DNA from: Eukaryota sp. TZLM1-RC
Lineage: Eukaryota; Metamonada: BaSk clade
Direction of reading: 5' to 3'
DNA: 64,000 nucleotides
NCBI GenBank assembly: GCA_040285825.1
Contig: JAUPSS010000008.1
Span: forward strand, 62,001 to 126,000
The position numbers were made by a program, and so were the translations under genes. Of this stretch, positions 49,901 through 59,006 are shown one piece after another; positions within the stretch are counted from its first letter, which is position 1, and each line of letters starts with the position of its first letter. The notes beneath the pieces were generated by a model. The model was given only the letters and a program-made list of their open reading frames with translations. It searched no databases and was not told the origin of the DNA.

Positions 49901-50383
49901 TTTGAGGAGAGTAATATTGAACCCTGGCCATTCAGTAGATTTCCTGATGGAATGCCTGTCAGCAAGATTTCAGTTGAATTTTTACTGAATTTGATTGAAA
50001 GAACCTCTTTTTTGAATTGTGCTCAAGAAATCATTGAGAAAGGTGTTCCTTTTCTTTCACAACCAAAAATATGTGTTTTTCCTTTCAATCAACGCTACCC
50101 ATGGACATTCAATGAGGATGTTTTCCTTTTAGAAAAACTTTTAGAATTTGGTTATTCCAAGTGGTCTGATATTGGTAAGAGTTTTTTCAATGGAGGAACT
50201 CTTTCTGAATACATTTCGAATGTTTACAAGGAAAGTCTTGAATTGCGACAACTTTCTGCATCGGTTCTCCAATCTCGAGTTGAAAGTTTTGCTTCAAGCG
50301 TACCTAAATGGATTAAGAAACGACTTTGTGTGATCATTGATCTCTATGAAAATGCGATATGCATGCAAAAATTAGCAATATAG
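46934..50383 (+). CDS. CHD1: CHD1-like ATP-dependent chromatin remodeller
   Basis: 1149 residues, intronless. Moves and spaces nucleosomes in transcribed chromatin. Order: acidic Ser-rich N terminus; tandem chromodomains (about 35-85, ERIITFRINPDKTKEY; and about 115-160, IDRIIDIDLDELAEPQYLIK); SNF2 ATPase with LADEMGLGKTIQCI (Walker A), IIVDEAHRLKN (DEAH box), LLTGTPLQN; helicase C lobe with STLAGGLGINLASADTVV and LSRAHRIGQ. The C-terminal part has a SANT-like segment (FNEDVFLLEKLLEFGYSKW). Shorter than the yeast and animal proteins, mainly at the C terminus. The start was chosen as the first ATG before the acidic leader. Ends TAG. Confidence 0.92.
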   Translation: MSSSEYSQYDYLYDYETYDSDNSSDSDDSSVSTPLNLSSPCLSDAENWSIERIITFRINPDKTKEYLVKFENTSYLHSKWLSSRRVRELSEQKLRNFNKKVGDDPQALHGDPDYAIRQEWLEIDRIIDIDLDELAEPQYLIKWCYLPYEDCTWELKSEYIASGGDVSRLKKSIDLYYLFERLAWTRNLDSPLDSSTNLPPITQSPTFVNGKLFPYQIEGVDWLRSCFLSQRNCILADEMGLGKTIQCITYLASLSQLNHFGPYLLVVPLSTIGNWEIELKKWIPSYYYVSFMGSASSRKVIIDYDWLTRLDPPSELSNNDIIKIKTKACFKYSRPIKFNIVLTAYDQIINNSALFKKINWTSIIVDEAHRLKNNQSKLFRTLSQFTSLHTVLLTGTPLQNTLEELFNLLHFLNPESFDCGVEETDRLRQAFIENDEEQIENFKLKFTAGSLKDRLKGMLLRRTKSDVKLKIPPKIERLVKIDLTPWQQYLYRAVLTKNYPALSGAIDAGRVSLGKSGKRSKASLQNVAMQLLKVCNHSFLVDPDLSVTDGDVVGDISSQEKSLDDDTFRRLVQASGKLLLLHNMLPILLAPGKDGKPKHRVLIFSQLVMMLDIIAEFLNHQEILFERLDGSIDKSERQRAIDRFNSPDSNCHVFLLSTLAGGLGINLASADTVVLFDSQWNPHHDLQALSRAHRIGQENCVLVLRLITTNSLEERIIEVGKKKLALENVVEAAHSKSRSQSNRLTLTDFDDVIKHGASDIFSKTNSIRSMNIEDDLKLNFSEEQFTKPCSNGKVLTFKDYQNLLDRSIGHDSNEEIIFDKSTTIQAGMETSSDFNFWDVLLKESYESSVKDELESLGKGQRTAGKAVDYNVSNQLSSSDSDSDHYDTDSDGCLEMLMEETPERLSKIYKLFDYELPSKIYLYEEDEKTIVGLSEKERYAFEQLLLRFGISTKASLLKMIRSSPHLTKTDSTLLITYAQCLCRYSSLLLIFEESNIEPWPFSRFPDGMPVSKISVEFLLNLIERTSFLNCAQEIIEKGVPFLSQPKICVFPFNQRYPWTFNEDVFLLEKLLEFGYSKWSDIGKSFFNGGTLSEYISNVYKESLELRQLSASVLQSRVESFASSVPKWIKKRLCVIIDLYENAICMQKLAI

Positions 50384-50649
50384 TTATTAATTAATTTTTC
50401 GTTTGCTGGGACCTTTTTGGGGTTTTATTGATAATTCCAACGAAGAAGTTTTTGGTCGATTTATTCTAGTTCCGTTTCCACGGTTGAAAATTTCGTTGAT
50501 TTTTATTGCAAATTATCAGTGATCGAGCGTAATTGTTTACCAAGCTAAGTTAAGTTTAATAACAGTTTCACTTTAATTCTTTGAATCAATTTTTTTATTT
50601 ACAGGCTACTTCTTAATCAACATTCATTGAATAATATATCAAAAATAAA

Positions 50650-51534
50650 TTAATTTTCAATAAACTTTAAATTCGTATCGGAATGGCATCTATTGTACAA
50701 AAGCCTAATTTCAAAAGAAAATTGGTTCAAATGATCCACAGAAGTAAACCTAAAGTAATGGACTTTGGCACAACAGTTTACCTTTGCCAAGATCTTGTTT
50801 CTATCAATATCTAATTGAGTCAAGTCTTTTCCATCAATCGACCACTTCATACAGTCAACTTCGACAAGAACTGCCTTGACTCTGAAATTGATTAACTGGT
50901 GAGATGTGATAACTAAGATTCTGGGCTTATTAGCATGTTTTCCCGTTGGAATAGAAACATAAAAAAGGGAATAAAACATTAATGGTGCTGGAATAAACTC
51001 TTTTTCAAAAACCTGTTGCCAATAATCTCTAACTAAAACTGGAATTAAATGTAAAATATCAAGTTTATCTTCTTCAAATTTAAACTTAAAGCCAAACTTT
51101 AAGATGGCAAAACCTGAACAGAATATATGGACGAGGGCCGTGTTAGATATCAGTAGTTTTTTAGAAGGTTCCACTGCATACTTTACACCTCTTCTGCGTT
51201 TGGTAGAGAGTCGAACTTCAGAAAGACTGTTGTTCTTTTCTATAAAAGGAACTCGTACGTGTAGATTGGCAGAGAGGGGATCTTCATCTAGGGGGGAGAA
51301 TGAGTCAACTTCTAGAATGCTACGTTCCCAGATAATGCTATAATCGTCGGTTAGTAGCAGTAGTGCTCGATTTGTTAGAAAAAGCACAAGGTTTGGAAAC
51401 TTATTGTTTAATGCATCCTCAGAAACAGTCGCAATAGGACAGTTCATGACATATCGTTCATCCTCATTAAATTGAATCAAGCATCTGTTGACTTGATTAA
51501 GGAGAGAATCACGCTTCAGCTTGTTGTTCTCCAT
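50650..51534 (-). CDS. Hypothetical protein, possible PH/TH1-like fold
   Basis: 294 residues from a clear ATG to TAA, convergent with the CHD1-like gene. Two similar halves are suggested: LVLFLTNRALLLLTDDYSI in the first and RILVITSHQLINFRVKAVLV in the second. Each is followed by beta-rich sequence; the pattern recalls myosin-I TH1/PH-like lipid-binding modules, but no motif is decisive. A basic patch (STKRRRGVK) lies between. No membrane segment or signal peptide. Base composition and codon regularity indicate a real gene. Function not assigned. Confidence 0.65.
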   Translation of the reverse strand: MENNKLKRDSLLNQVNRCLIQFNEDERYVMNCPIATVSEDALNNKFPNLVLFLTNRALLLLTDDYSIIWERSILEVDSFSPLDEDPLSANLHVRVPFIEKNNSLSEVRLSTKRRRGVKYAVEPSKKLLISNTALVHIFCSGFAILKFGFKFKFEEDKLDILHLIPVLVRDYWQQVFEKEFIPAPLMFYSLFYVSIPTGKHANKPRILVITSHQLINFRVKAVLVEVDCMKWSIDGKDLTQLDIDRNKILAKVNCCAKVHYFRFTSVDHLNQFSFEIRLLYNRCHSDTNLKFIEN

Positions 51535-52289
51535 TTTAACCAGATGAAGATGCTGTTGGGATGTAGATGAAGAAAGGAATACAATGAAAAAGGTGAAAAA
51601 ACTATACTAAAAAAATATACTATCGGTGGTTTTCAATTGAAATGCAGCACTTTCATCAAGCATCATTCAAACCTATTCCAAGAACTTACATTCTTGGTGA
51701 GATCGTCCACAAACGTTCTAGAATCCTCGAATAATTGGCCACCAATCTCAGTGAGCCCATTTCTCCTCTAAAACAATACGTAGCTTTGAAGCTAGTTTCT
51801 TTGTGGTCTCTGGAATGCTTCTGGTCGTGTTCCATTGAAAATATGGTACTCAACAGCCCCCCCTGGAAGAAACTAAATTCTTTGTCCCTTGTAACCTGTC
51901 AGTCCAAACGTCAAACCCTGTGGATAAGCTTTTAGTCCAGGGTGTTGACCCCCTTACAGCAAAACTGGTCCAAAACTGGTTCCGCAACTGGTGCTTTACT
52001 AGATAGTGTCCATATATTCTATCTGGTTCCCCCTTCCCTCTTATATGACCCCCTTTAGCTGCGAAAGAAACTGGTTCCTCATCAGTAGATTCCGAAGATT
52101 GATGAACCGCCCCGAATCCACGGCTACGTATTCTGACCACATGAGTAGCTTATGGTGCTGTGCTGAACTAGCTGAATCAAGTTTTCATGACCTTGTCCCT
52201 CAACAAAGGAAAAAGTGGTGAACTTCACCATTTCCTCGGAGAAACGCCAGTATTTGTAGTCGCCCTTTTTCAGAATTTTTATTTTCAAC
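51535..52289. other. Intergenic, GC-richer, no gene assigned
   Basis: Several overlapping short frames but no recognisable protein. Phrases AACTGGT and AACTGGTTC recur four to five times between about 51968 and 52075, one being the same word found at the LINE-A micro-insertion target at 12.48 kb. May be an old retroelement leader. Confidence 0.3.
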
Positions 52290-53145
52290 GCCAACAAATC
52301 ATTAATAAAACTAGGACGCAATATCCTCAATACACGCATTAACATCATCAAACCTCTTCAGTGCGCAATTCTCAGACTCTATTCCTAATTGTAACAGTGC
52401 TTTGATTATCATTTCGGGAAATGCTTTAAGTATACTGAAAACAATTCTGTTGTGCCAAAAATTAAAATTCAATTCTTTTCCCGCTTTTTCTTTTATTAAA
52501 CTTCTGAAACCTTTCGGAAATTTAATGCCAGATATTCCAATGTTACCAAATTGAAAACAGCAAATGGAACCAACTGATACTTTACATGCTCAACACGTCC
52601 TATCTGAGATAAGGGTTCATTGTACTTTTTGATTTTACTCTTTTCAACAAAGCAGAGTTTCATCTTTATTGGCCAAAGCAATTGCTGAGTTTTTACCAAC
52701 ATCAACAATGACAACATCAACAACTTTGATCACACCATCAGACCCAGGGGTAATTAAATCAGCACGGTGTTTCCCAAAAGTATTCCATCTTCATTTTCAG
52801 GGGACAACCTACGCACAAGCGGTTCAGCAACAGCTTCAATGTGATGACTTTTGCACATAGCGTATAGTTGGTCTCTAACAGCATAGTGAAAAACTGAGCG
52901 ATGTATAATATTCAATTTGCAATTAAATAAATGATTCAGATTGATAATCTGACCACAACGACAAATCAAATCATTTGGCACACTACATCGCAACAGAAAA
53001 CACATCATCTCAAAGGCAGTTGTCCATTGATGATCATTTAACGATAAAACATAAAAATTTGGAATCTGTGAAATGAGACAACTTGAGCAATTTTCCTCAA
53101 CATCAATTAGTCGCTCTTTTGAAGGTCTATTTTTTCGAAAAGCCG
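52290..53145 (-). mobile_element. LINE-D copy, ending 18 bp before the tRNA gene
   Basis: In minus-strand order: RPSKERLIDVEENCSS, QIPNFYVLSLNDHQW, the cluster LICRCGQIINLNHLFNC, AVRDQLYAMCKSHHIEAV, the endonuclease core (VVDVVIVDVGKNSAI; KSKIKKYNEPLSQI), and the C terminus NRIVFSILKAFPEMI to stop 52313-52311, with three frameshifts. Related to LINE-B but clearly a separate family. The truncated 5' edge faces the tRNA. Confidence 0.7.
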
Positions 53146-53162
53146 ATCCTATTGGTTCAAAT

Positions 53163-53235
53163 GCCCAAATGGCTCAGTTGGTAGAGCATTCCTTTAGTAA
53201 GGGAAAGGTCCTGAGTTCGATTCTCAGTTTGGGCA
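53163..53235 (+). tRNA. tRNA-Thr (AGT anticodon)
   Basis: 73 nt folding into a full cloverleaf: acceptor GCCCAAA/TTTGGGC, D-arm GCTC-AGTTGGTA-GAGC, anticodon stem TTCCT/GGGAA with loop TTAGTAA (anticodon AGT, 53196-53198), T-arm CTGAG-TTCGATT-CTCAG, discriminator A. The box B sequence GTTCGATTC is canonical. No intron, no encoded CCA. A TTTT Pol III terminator lies about 10 nt downstream. A51-type wobble reading of ACU (inosine-modified for ACC). Confidence 0.95.
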
Positions 53236-53274
53236 GCAATTTGATTTTAATTGACTTTGATCAAACAATCAATT

Positions 53275-54660
53275 GGAAAAACATTTGAAATTCTTTTTTT
53301 AAAAAAAATTTGTTATTCTGGAAAGTTTACTCATATTTCGAGATCAACATCACCATCAATTTCATTGGAAGATTGTCGTATTTTTAATGAACAAAGGACC
53401 AACTTTTTGGCAAAATTATTAGAAATTGATGCATCTCAATTACGAAGCCACATTTGTTGTGGTACAAATTTTGGTGGTGTTGATTTTCATATATCAAGCT
53501 ACCTTTGTAAAGCTGCATTTATTGGAGGTGGTAAAAATTTTATCTTTGAATTTGTGAATCGTTTTCCTGAAAAAACTGATCTCATTGAAAACTGTGCCGG
53601 CTCCTATCTTATTTCTTTGCAACAGGAAATTGATACTCTTTCACCAATTTTATGGTCTAAATCTTTTCCTTCTGACATTGTGGAACTTCCTTCAAGAAGC
53701 TTGCTCTCCTTACCACTGACTTTTGCAAAATTGCATATAAAAATCTTAATAGTTTTAAAAAAACTTGGATTATATTGTACGTCTTAGCTTGGCTAAATAA
53801 ATTTCGTTTTTGCAAATTTTGTGATTGATCTTGAAGACAGTTACTCAAGTTACCTAATCTCCCAAGTTCCCAACATTTATGGCCATCTACTCAATGATCA
53901 GCAATGGACCACTGCTATGAGAATGAGATGTTTCTTATGGCCTTGTTCGTTACCAAATGATTTAATTCGTCGCTGCAAGAGTGTGGTTAAGCTTTCCCAT
54001 ATTTTAAACTGCAAATATTTTATAACTTATCGCTCAATTGTTCATGATTCAGTTCATGATTAATTATATGATATGTGTAAATGTTTCAGTATTGAGGCAT
54101 TTATTGAATCTTTAGTACGTAAGCTATCTCCAGATCAAACAGATGATTCTTTTGGTAAAAGAAGGGCAGATTTAGTAGCTCCAAGGATCCATGGTGATCT
54201 CAATGTTGTGGAGGTTGTCTCAGTAGATGTCTGCAAATATTCTGCTGCTCGTTTGGTGTATTTCGCTGATTCGCCGCTGTCTAACGCTGAGAAAAAGAAA
54301 ATAATAAAAGTATGAAGAACCATTGCACAATTAGGTAGAGTCGAAGATGTGAAATATCAGTTTGTGCAGTTTGCAACTTCTCTTTTTGGCATTATTGGAC
54401 CTTCAGGATTACACTTTTTTGAACAGTTCAAGAAAGTTTTGCTGAATAGCTCTCGTAAAAAAATGAATTCTACTTTCTGATTAAAAAGAATTGTTTTTTG
54501 CATTTTCAAGTCTATTCCATCAATGATTTCTAAAGCTCTTTTAGCTATTGGTGTAGAATATGAACGAAATGCTGTGAGTAGGTTTAGTAATAGTGATGTT
54601 TTTTTGGAGGATATTGAATACTAGATAGAATTTTATTTCTATAAAAATGCAGTACATAAA
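53275..54660 (+). mobile_element. LINE-B copy, starting about 40 bp after the tRNA gene
   Basis: Homologous to 25470-26931 in the other orientation: EKHLKF-like start, FNEQRTNFLAKLLEIDAS, NFGGVDFHISSYLCKAAF, PNIYGHLLNDQQWTTAMR, cluster LIRRCKSVVKLSHILNC, endonuclease core (RRADLVAPRIHGDL; VVEVVSVDVCKYS), ending SDVFLEDIEY-stop near 54622. Broken by stops near 53785 and 54061 and a frameshift near 54300. The first Cys of the cluster is Arg here, the His is kept. Confidence 0.8.
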
Positions 54661-54819
54661 AGAAGATTAAACGTTCAACTTATCATAAATTCATTTATTT
54701 TGCTTTTATACATTACATTACATCATGTACCCAAAATTTAGGTAAATACACATTATTCTCCCCACTTCTCAATAGACTTCAGGGACATCTCAGGTGAAAC
54801 CATAAGGGAAGCCACAATA

Positions 54820-55370
54820 TCTCTTCAAGAACGATGTGTTTCGTGTGGCTATTCCTTAATCATTGGCTGTTTTTTCCTGACTATACTTATCTCCTATTGT
54901 GTGAGAAAAGCCGTCCCCCTAGACGCACGACTGTTGAAGGTAAAACTCGTATAACAAATTGCCCTTTCAGTATCCGTTTAACCAAGGTTGATGGTGTATG
55001 ACAGGTTGTCTCTCAAAATTTGGAACATGATCATTCCCCTTATACGCACATTTCCGCAAACCGATGTTTTGCCGGTATTTTATTGAAATCAACAAACCAC
55101 CGATTGAAACTCTTCTAAGAGCGGATTGTGAATCAAAGGTAATCAAAGACCGTCTTTTACAAGATTACCGATGTCCCTTGAGAAGACAAGACATTGCAAA
55201 CATGAAAAACATAAACGGCTTTTAAAAAAAACACAGAAATTAGGTTTAGTTGTGGATCACAGACCTGTAGACTCCAGAAATACTAGACACATTCCTTCAT
55301 CCATTGAAAATCCTCCTCCAAACAGACTTAGAAGCAGACCTCGTAACCATGTTCCCAGTGCTAATTAGTC
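54820..55370 (+). pseudogene. MULE transposase N-terminal relic (FAR1-like)
   Basis: Around 54950-55200 the frame reads TRITNCPFSIRLTKVDGV, stop, QVVSQNLEHDHSPYTHIS, then ETLLRADCESKVIKDRLL and RCPLRRQDIANMKN. This is the CPF...W-V...HNH zinc domain and following region found in MULE/FAR1-type proteins. The TGA replaces the usual Trp. The 65-codon frame 55171-55368 is mostly basic, no further motif. Confidence 0.5.
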
Positions 55371-55439
55371 GTTAGATATGATAATAAAGGTACATGTACT
55401 AGTTGTTGAATTCAGAGAACTATTTATGGGATCTAATGC

Positions 55440-56809
55440 GAGAAATGGTGAATTGACAAGTCACCTGACAACTTTCAATAAATTGACAATACTAACACAT
55501 GACATTTTTTTTCGTGTCTTTGTATTCTTTCTACTTAGGACTTGTTTCTCATAATGTCCGATCAACCTTTCGTTACTGAACCGCCTTTATATTCCTTTAA
55601 AACAAGAACAGACCTTGAACAAGCTTTACGACGTTGGGCCATTGGAGAAGGCTTTGCTCTTAGTTTGAAATCTTCGGGTGATTCTTTTTGTTACTTCATC
55701 TGCGATAGAGAAGAACGAGAATACCCTGCGTCCAATCAGAGTAAGAAAACCCGTTTTTCATTTAGAATATACCTCCGCTTGAAAGATGGTTTATGGTAGA
55801 ACGAAGACACATCAGGAGTACATTCCAAACATTACCTAGCTGAAAATCTTTGTGCACATTCCACATTTCGTCGATGGTGGGCAGATGAGCATGCTGAAGA
55901 ACTAAACAGCATATGTGATGCCAATCATACCGCTAGAGATGTTCTAAAGACTCTTAGGTGTTTATATTCTTGTCCCTTTCCATCTGAAGATAATACAATA
56001 AATTTGACTGCGCGCCCTCTTCTTTATGACGATATGAACAACTGGAAAAAGAAATGAAAGAAGGCTAAAACCGAAGGTTTATAAGAAGTTGACACTTTAT
56101 TCAAAATTGTGAAAACAAAAGAAGAGTGGAAATACGATGTGATGTTCACTGACGACAACAGAGTGAGCAATCTTTTCATTACACATCAGGACGCTGTCGT
56201 AATTGGAATTCGTTACAGATTCGTATTGTCACTTGATTGTACTTACAAGACGAATGTCTATTCCATGCCCCTACTTATTTTTGCAACTAAAACTATGCAA
56301 AAAAGGTCTGTATTTCTGGCCTTTGCTTTTTAGCGACTGAGACAGAAGCTAATTATTTGTGGGCATTGTCTGCGTTCCAAGGAAAATTTCCTTAAACAAA
56401 TGAAACGGCTGTTGTGGTCACTGATCGAGATTTAGCTTTGTGCAACGCAATTATAGGCGTGTTCCCTCAATCTGCGAATTTGTTCCGTTTGTAGTATGTT
56501 ACTGCTAATGAAGAGGTGAAAGCAAGCATTGAAAACAACAGAAGAAGAACAACATGTAGCCTTTGTGGACAGAAAGGTCACAACAGACGAACTTGTGAAG
56601 CCAACAATGAATTTCTCTGTAGTTATCCTAGAATAGAGTAAATGTATGTTGTAGACAAAACAAAATAAAAATTAGTTCATCACCAGAAGTGAAGAAAGTT
56701 GAAGAAAGGTAAGTTTTGAAACAGTTGAAGATTGTCGTGCGACATTGTCTCACAAAATTTTGTCAATTTATTGAAAGTTGTCAGGTGACTTGTCAATTTA
56801 CCATTTCTC
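55440..56809 (+). mobile_element. MULE DNA transposon with 49-bp terminal inverted repeats
   Basis: Left end 55440-55488 (GAGAAATGGTGAATTGAC...) and right end 56761-56809 are inverted repeats with one mismatch. Flanks ATCTAATGC (55431-55439) and ACTTAATGC (56811-56819) are consistent with a 9-bp target duplication with two changes. Inside is a single transposase gene on the plus strand. 1370 bp, i.e. small for a MULE. Confidence 0.8.
55554..56643 (+). pseudogene. MULE transposase, interrupted by stops
   Basis: Starts MSDQPFVTEPPLYSF at 55554. FAR1-like N terminus (WAIGEGFALSLKSSGDSF), then after stops and shifts the transposase core: FVLSLDCTYKTNVYSMPLL (first Asp), AVVVTDRDLALCNAIIG (second Asp) and VFPQSANLFRL, where a stop sits at the following position. 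A CCHC-type knuckle CSLCGQKGHNRRTC closes the protein near 56600. Stops at 55799, 56057, 56084 and 56332 and later show it is inactive. It would cut at the TIRs. Confidence 0.75.
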
Positions 56810-56819
56810 GACTTAATGC

Positions 56820-57560
56820 AGTACTCCTGTAGTCTTCACTTTCTTGTGAAGACAAAATGACTCAGATAGTGTGGCCAAAGTTGAAGGTGACATTGCCAAA
56901 GGTGATCTCTAGAAATCACATTAACTCTACATTCACTGTCGAGGATTCTTACCCGTTATGATTGCAAGCTCCAAATTTAATTTATGGTCCGCGGCCCGCC
57001 ATTATGGTACGTAAGAGCAAAAGAAATGAATTTATAATACGTTTAATCAGTCTCTGATGGTCTTCGGCTATGATTAGGATTTATACAGTGAATGTAATGT
57101 AATTTATTACGATGAGAAATAAATTTCCCTCAACTTAACGTAAACTAAATAAACTATAATACTAAAGCTATTAATACTATTCAAGACTAACATCTCTTCA
57201 TATTTTGTCTTTACAAGTATTTATTTATTCACTTTTCCACTGCTCATCTTGTTTTTTCTGTGTTCACAATGCCGAAGTCAGACCAAGTTCATTTGCAAGC
57301 TCAAATTTCTCAGTACTACACAATGAACAATCCACCACTCATGGTATTCTTTAAGCTATACCAAAATTATAGGGGTTTCATTATTGGTATTTCTATATAT
57401 TGCTGTTGCAAATCTACCTCCAATATATCATTGGTATTGGTTATTACATTGCTAATTATAGACAGTGAATAACTGCCTTGATAAATTACCTCAGTATCGT
57501 AAAATACTTAAAATATAACTATTTATAATAGTGTGTAAACAATAACTGATAAGTTGACAC
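56820..57560. other. No gene recognised
   Basis: A 70-codon plus frame at 57260-57472 has a hydrophobic C terminus but no family resemblance and is probably chance. Confidence 0.3.
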
Positions 57561-58420
57561 TCAACATACAATTACAGAAAAAAAATACAAATACAGAATT
57601 AAAGATCTTTTCTTACCTCTCAACTTATGAAATAAAGAATCAATTTGTTTTAAATGATTCTCTATTTCACTGGAACAAAGTGAAAGCTTTAAAGCCCAAC
57701 GGTGTGAGGCACAACCAATCAGAGGAATACGAAGTAGGTCTTCCAAGCACTTGTTGTTATTGCAGTTGTCACCAACTATGAAGTGAACAGAAAGAATGGT
57801 TTTTCCGTACTTTTCAAGTACAATCGAAATCAGTTCATAACACTGCTCGGCTTCAAAGAGTATGGAATTGGCTGAAATTTCTTCATTGCTCTCATCTTCC
57901 AATCCAAAAAGAATCAGTTCTAGAAGGATGAGCGAAGAATTGTGTTGTACAGCAGCAAACAGTGCCATAAATTCCATATTAGATCTTTTGTCCTCCCATC
58001 CATCGAGAACAAGACCGAAAGTTGACTCCAGTTGTAGAGAAACCTTGTCTCTTACAACATCAACAAGAGCGTCGGCGTAGTTACGGAGTGTCTTGGAATT
58101 GGTAGGCTTCATTTTGGCATAAGACCGAGTCAGTTCAGAATCAACTAATGAGAATGGTTTAAGCTCAGTCATTACCTAGTCCACCCAAGCATAGATATTC
58201 TTGGCTTTATCTTCTTGAAAGTAGTTGGTAATGGATTCGTTGCTTTGAGACAGTAGTTGAGATGTTAAGGCTTGGAAATCTGGATGCGCAGTTCTGATGT
58301 GGGAAAGTAAGTTGGAATATCCAGTACCCTTTTCCAAACGCCTAGTAGTAGAGCAGTTTGGCACTTGACACTCCCAAAATTCCAGTGTTTTCCACTAGGA
58401 GAAAAAAGAAGTTCTCCAGA
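57561..58420 (-). pseudogene. hAT-type transposase, BED finger and catalytic N-terminal half
   Basis: Minus strand: BED-type zinc finger (WECQVPNCSTTRRLEKGT, then GYSNLLSHIRTAHPDF, about 58400-58280), linker, and after an in-frame TAG near 58176 the frame 57561-58172: FGLVLDGWEDKRSNMEFM with the first Asp, FIVGDNCNNNKCLEDLL with the second Asp and PLIGCASHRWALKL. These blocks are typical of hAT elements common in oomycetes and other protists. The C-terminal dimerisation domain is absent and no TIRs were found, so it is a truncated relic. Confidence 0.75.
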
Positions 58421-58499
58421 AACGAGTTGTTTACGTTTAAAGATTGTAATGGCTACTACTTTGTCTGAATGCGACATCAAAGCAGAACTATGATGCAAG

Positions 58500-59006
58500 G
58501 GAAATGAATTTCCAAATTTTGTTTAGTTGATAGAAAAGCCCGTTTTTTGAACGCATAGACATTGTGTAATGACCAGATACTAATCTGCCTTATTGCAAAA
58601 TATTGCCTTTTTCAAAAGTCAATAATTGCAATTATTTATTTCCAGTTCCTGGGTTCATTTCGAAGCAGGGTTATTTGCACTAACTGTCCTTCTATTGCGT
58701 GGCCCAGTATGTGGAGCAAGTTATGTTCGTAAGTGTGCTTCCTTTCAACAAGAGTTTAAGAAACTTTGTATTTAATTGTGGTGCGATTTACCAAGTAGAT
58801 TTGGAAAATTAATGTGATCATCATATAGCGTGCATGTGGTGAAGACATAAGACATAAGGAGAAGACATGCAACCAGTTTAAGGATGTAATTTAATTGTGG
58901 ATACCATCAATCATTTTATTTTGAACTTTCAATAAAATGGTGGATTTACATGGTGGATTTGAATACCCCCTAACATAAATAAAAACAGATAAAGCTAACA
59001 ATAAAA
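58500..59006. other. Intergenic, no gene seen
   Basis: Downstream flank of the cathepsin C gene. Direct repetition of AAGACATAAG and of ATGGTGGATTT at about 58845-58960; otherwise nothing notable. Confidence 0.3.

Noticed and set aside
50650-51534. Naming the gene a myosin-I tail or TH1 protein
   Set aside because: Only the general beta pattern agrees; no diagnostic motif or motor domain is present.
55171-55368. Separate 65-codon basic gene
   Set aside because: Its start overlaps the MULE N-terminal relic and no family or start context supports an independent gene.
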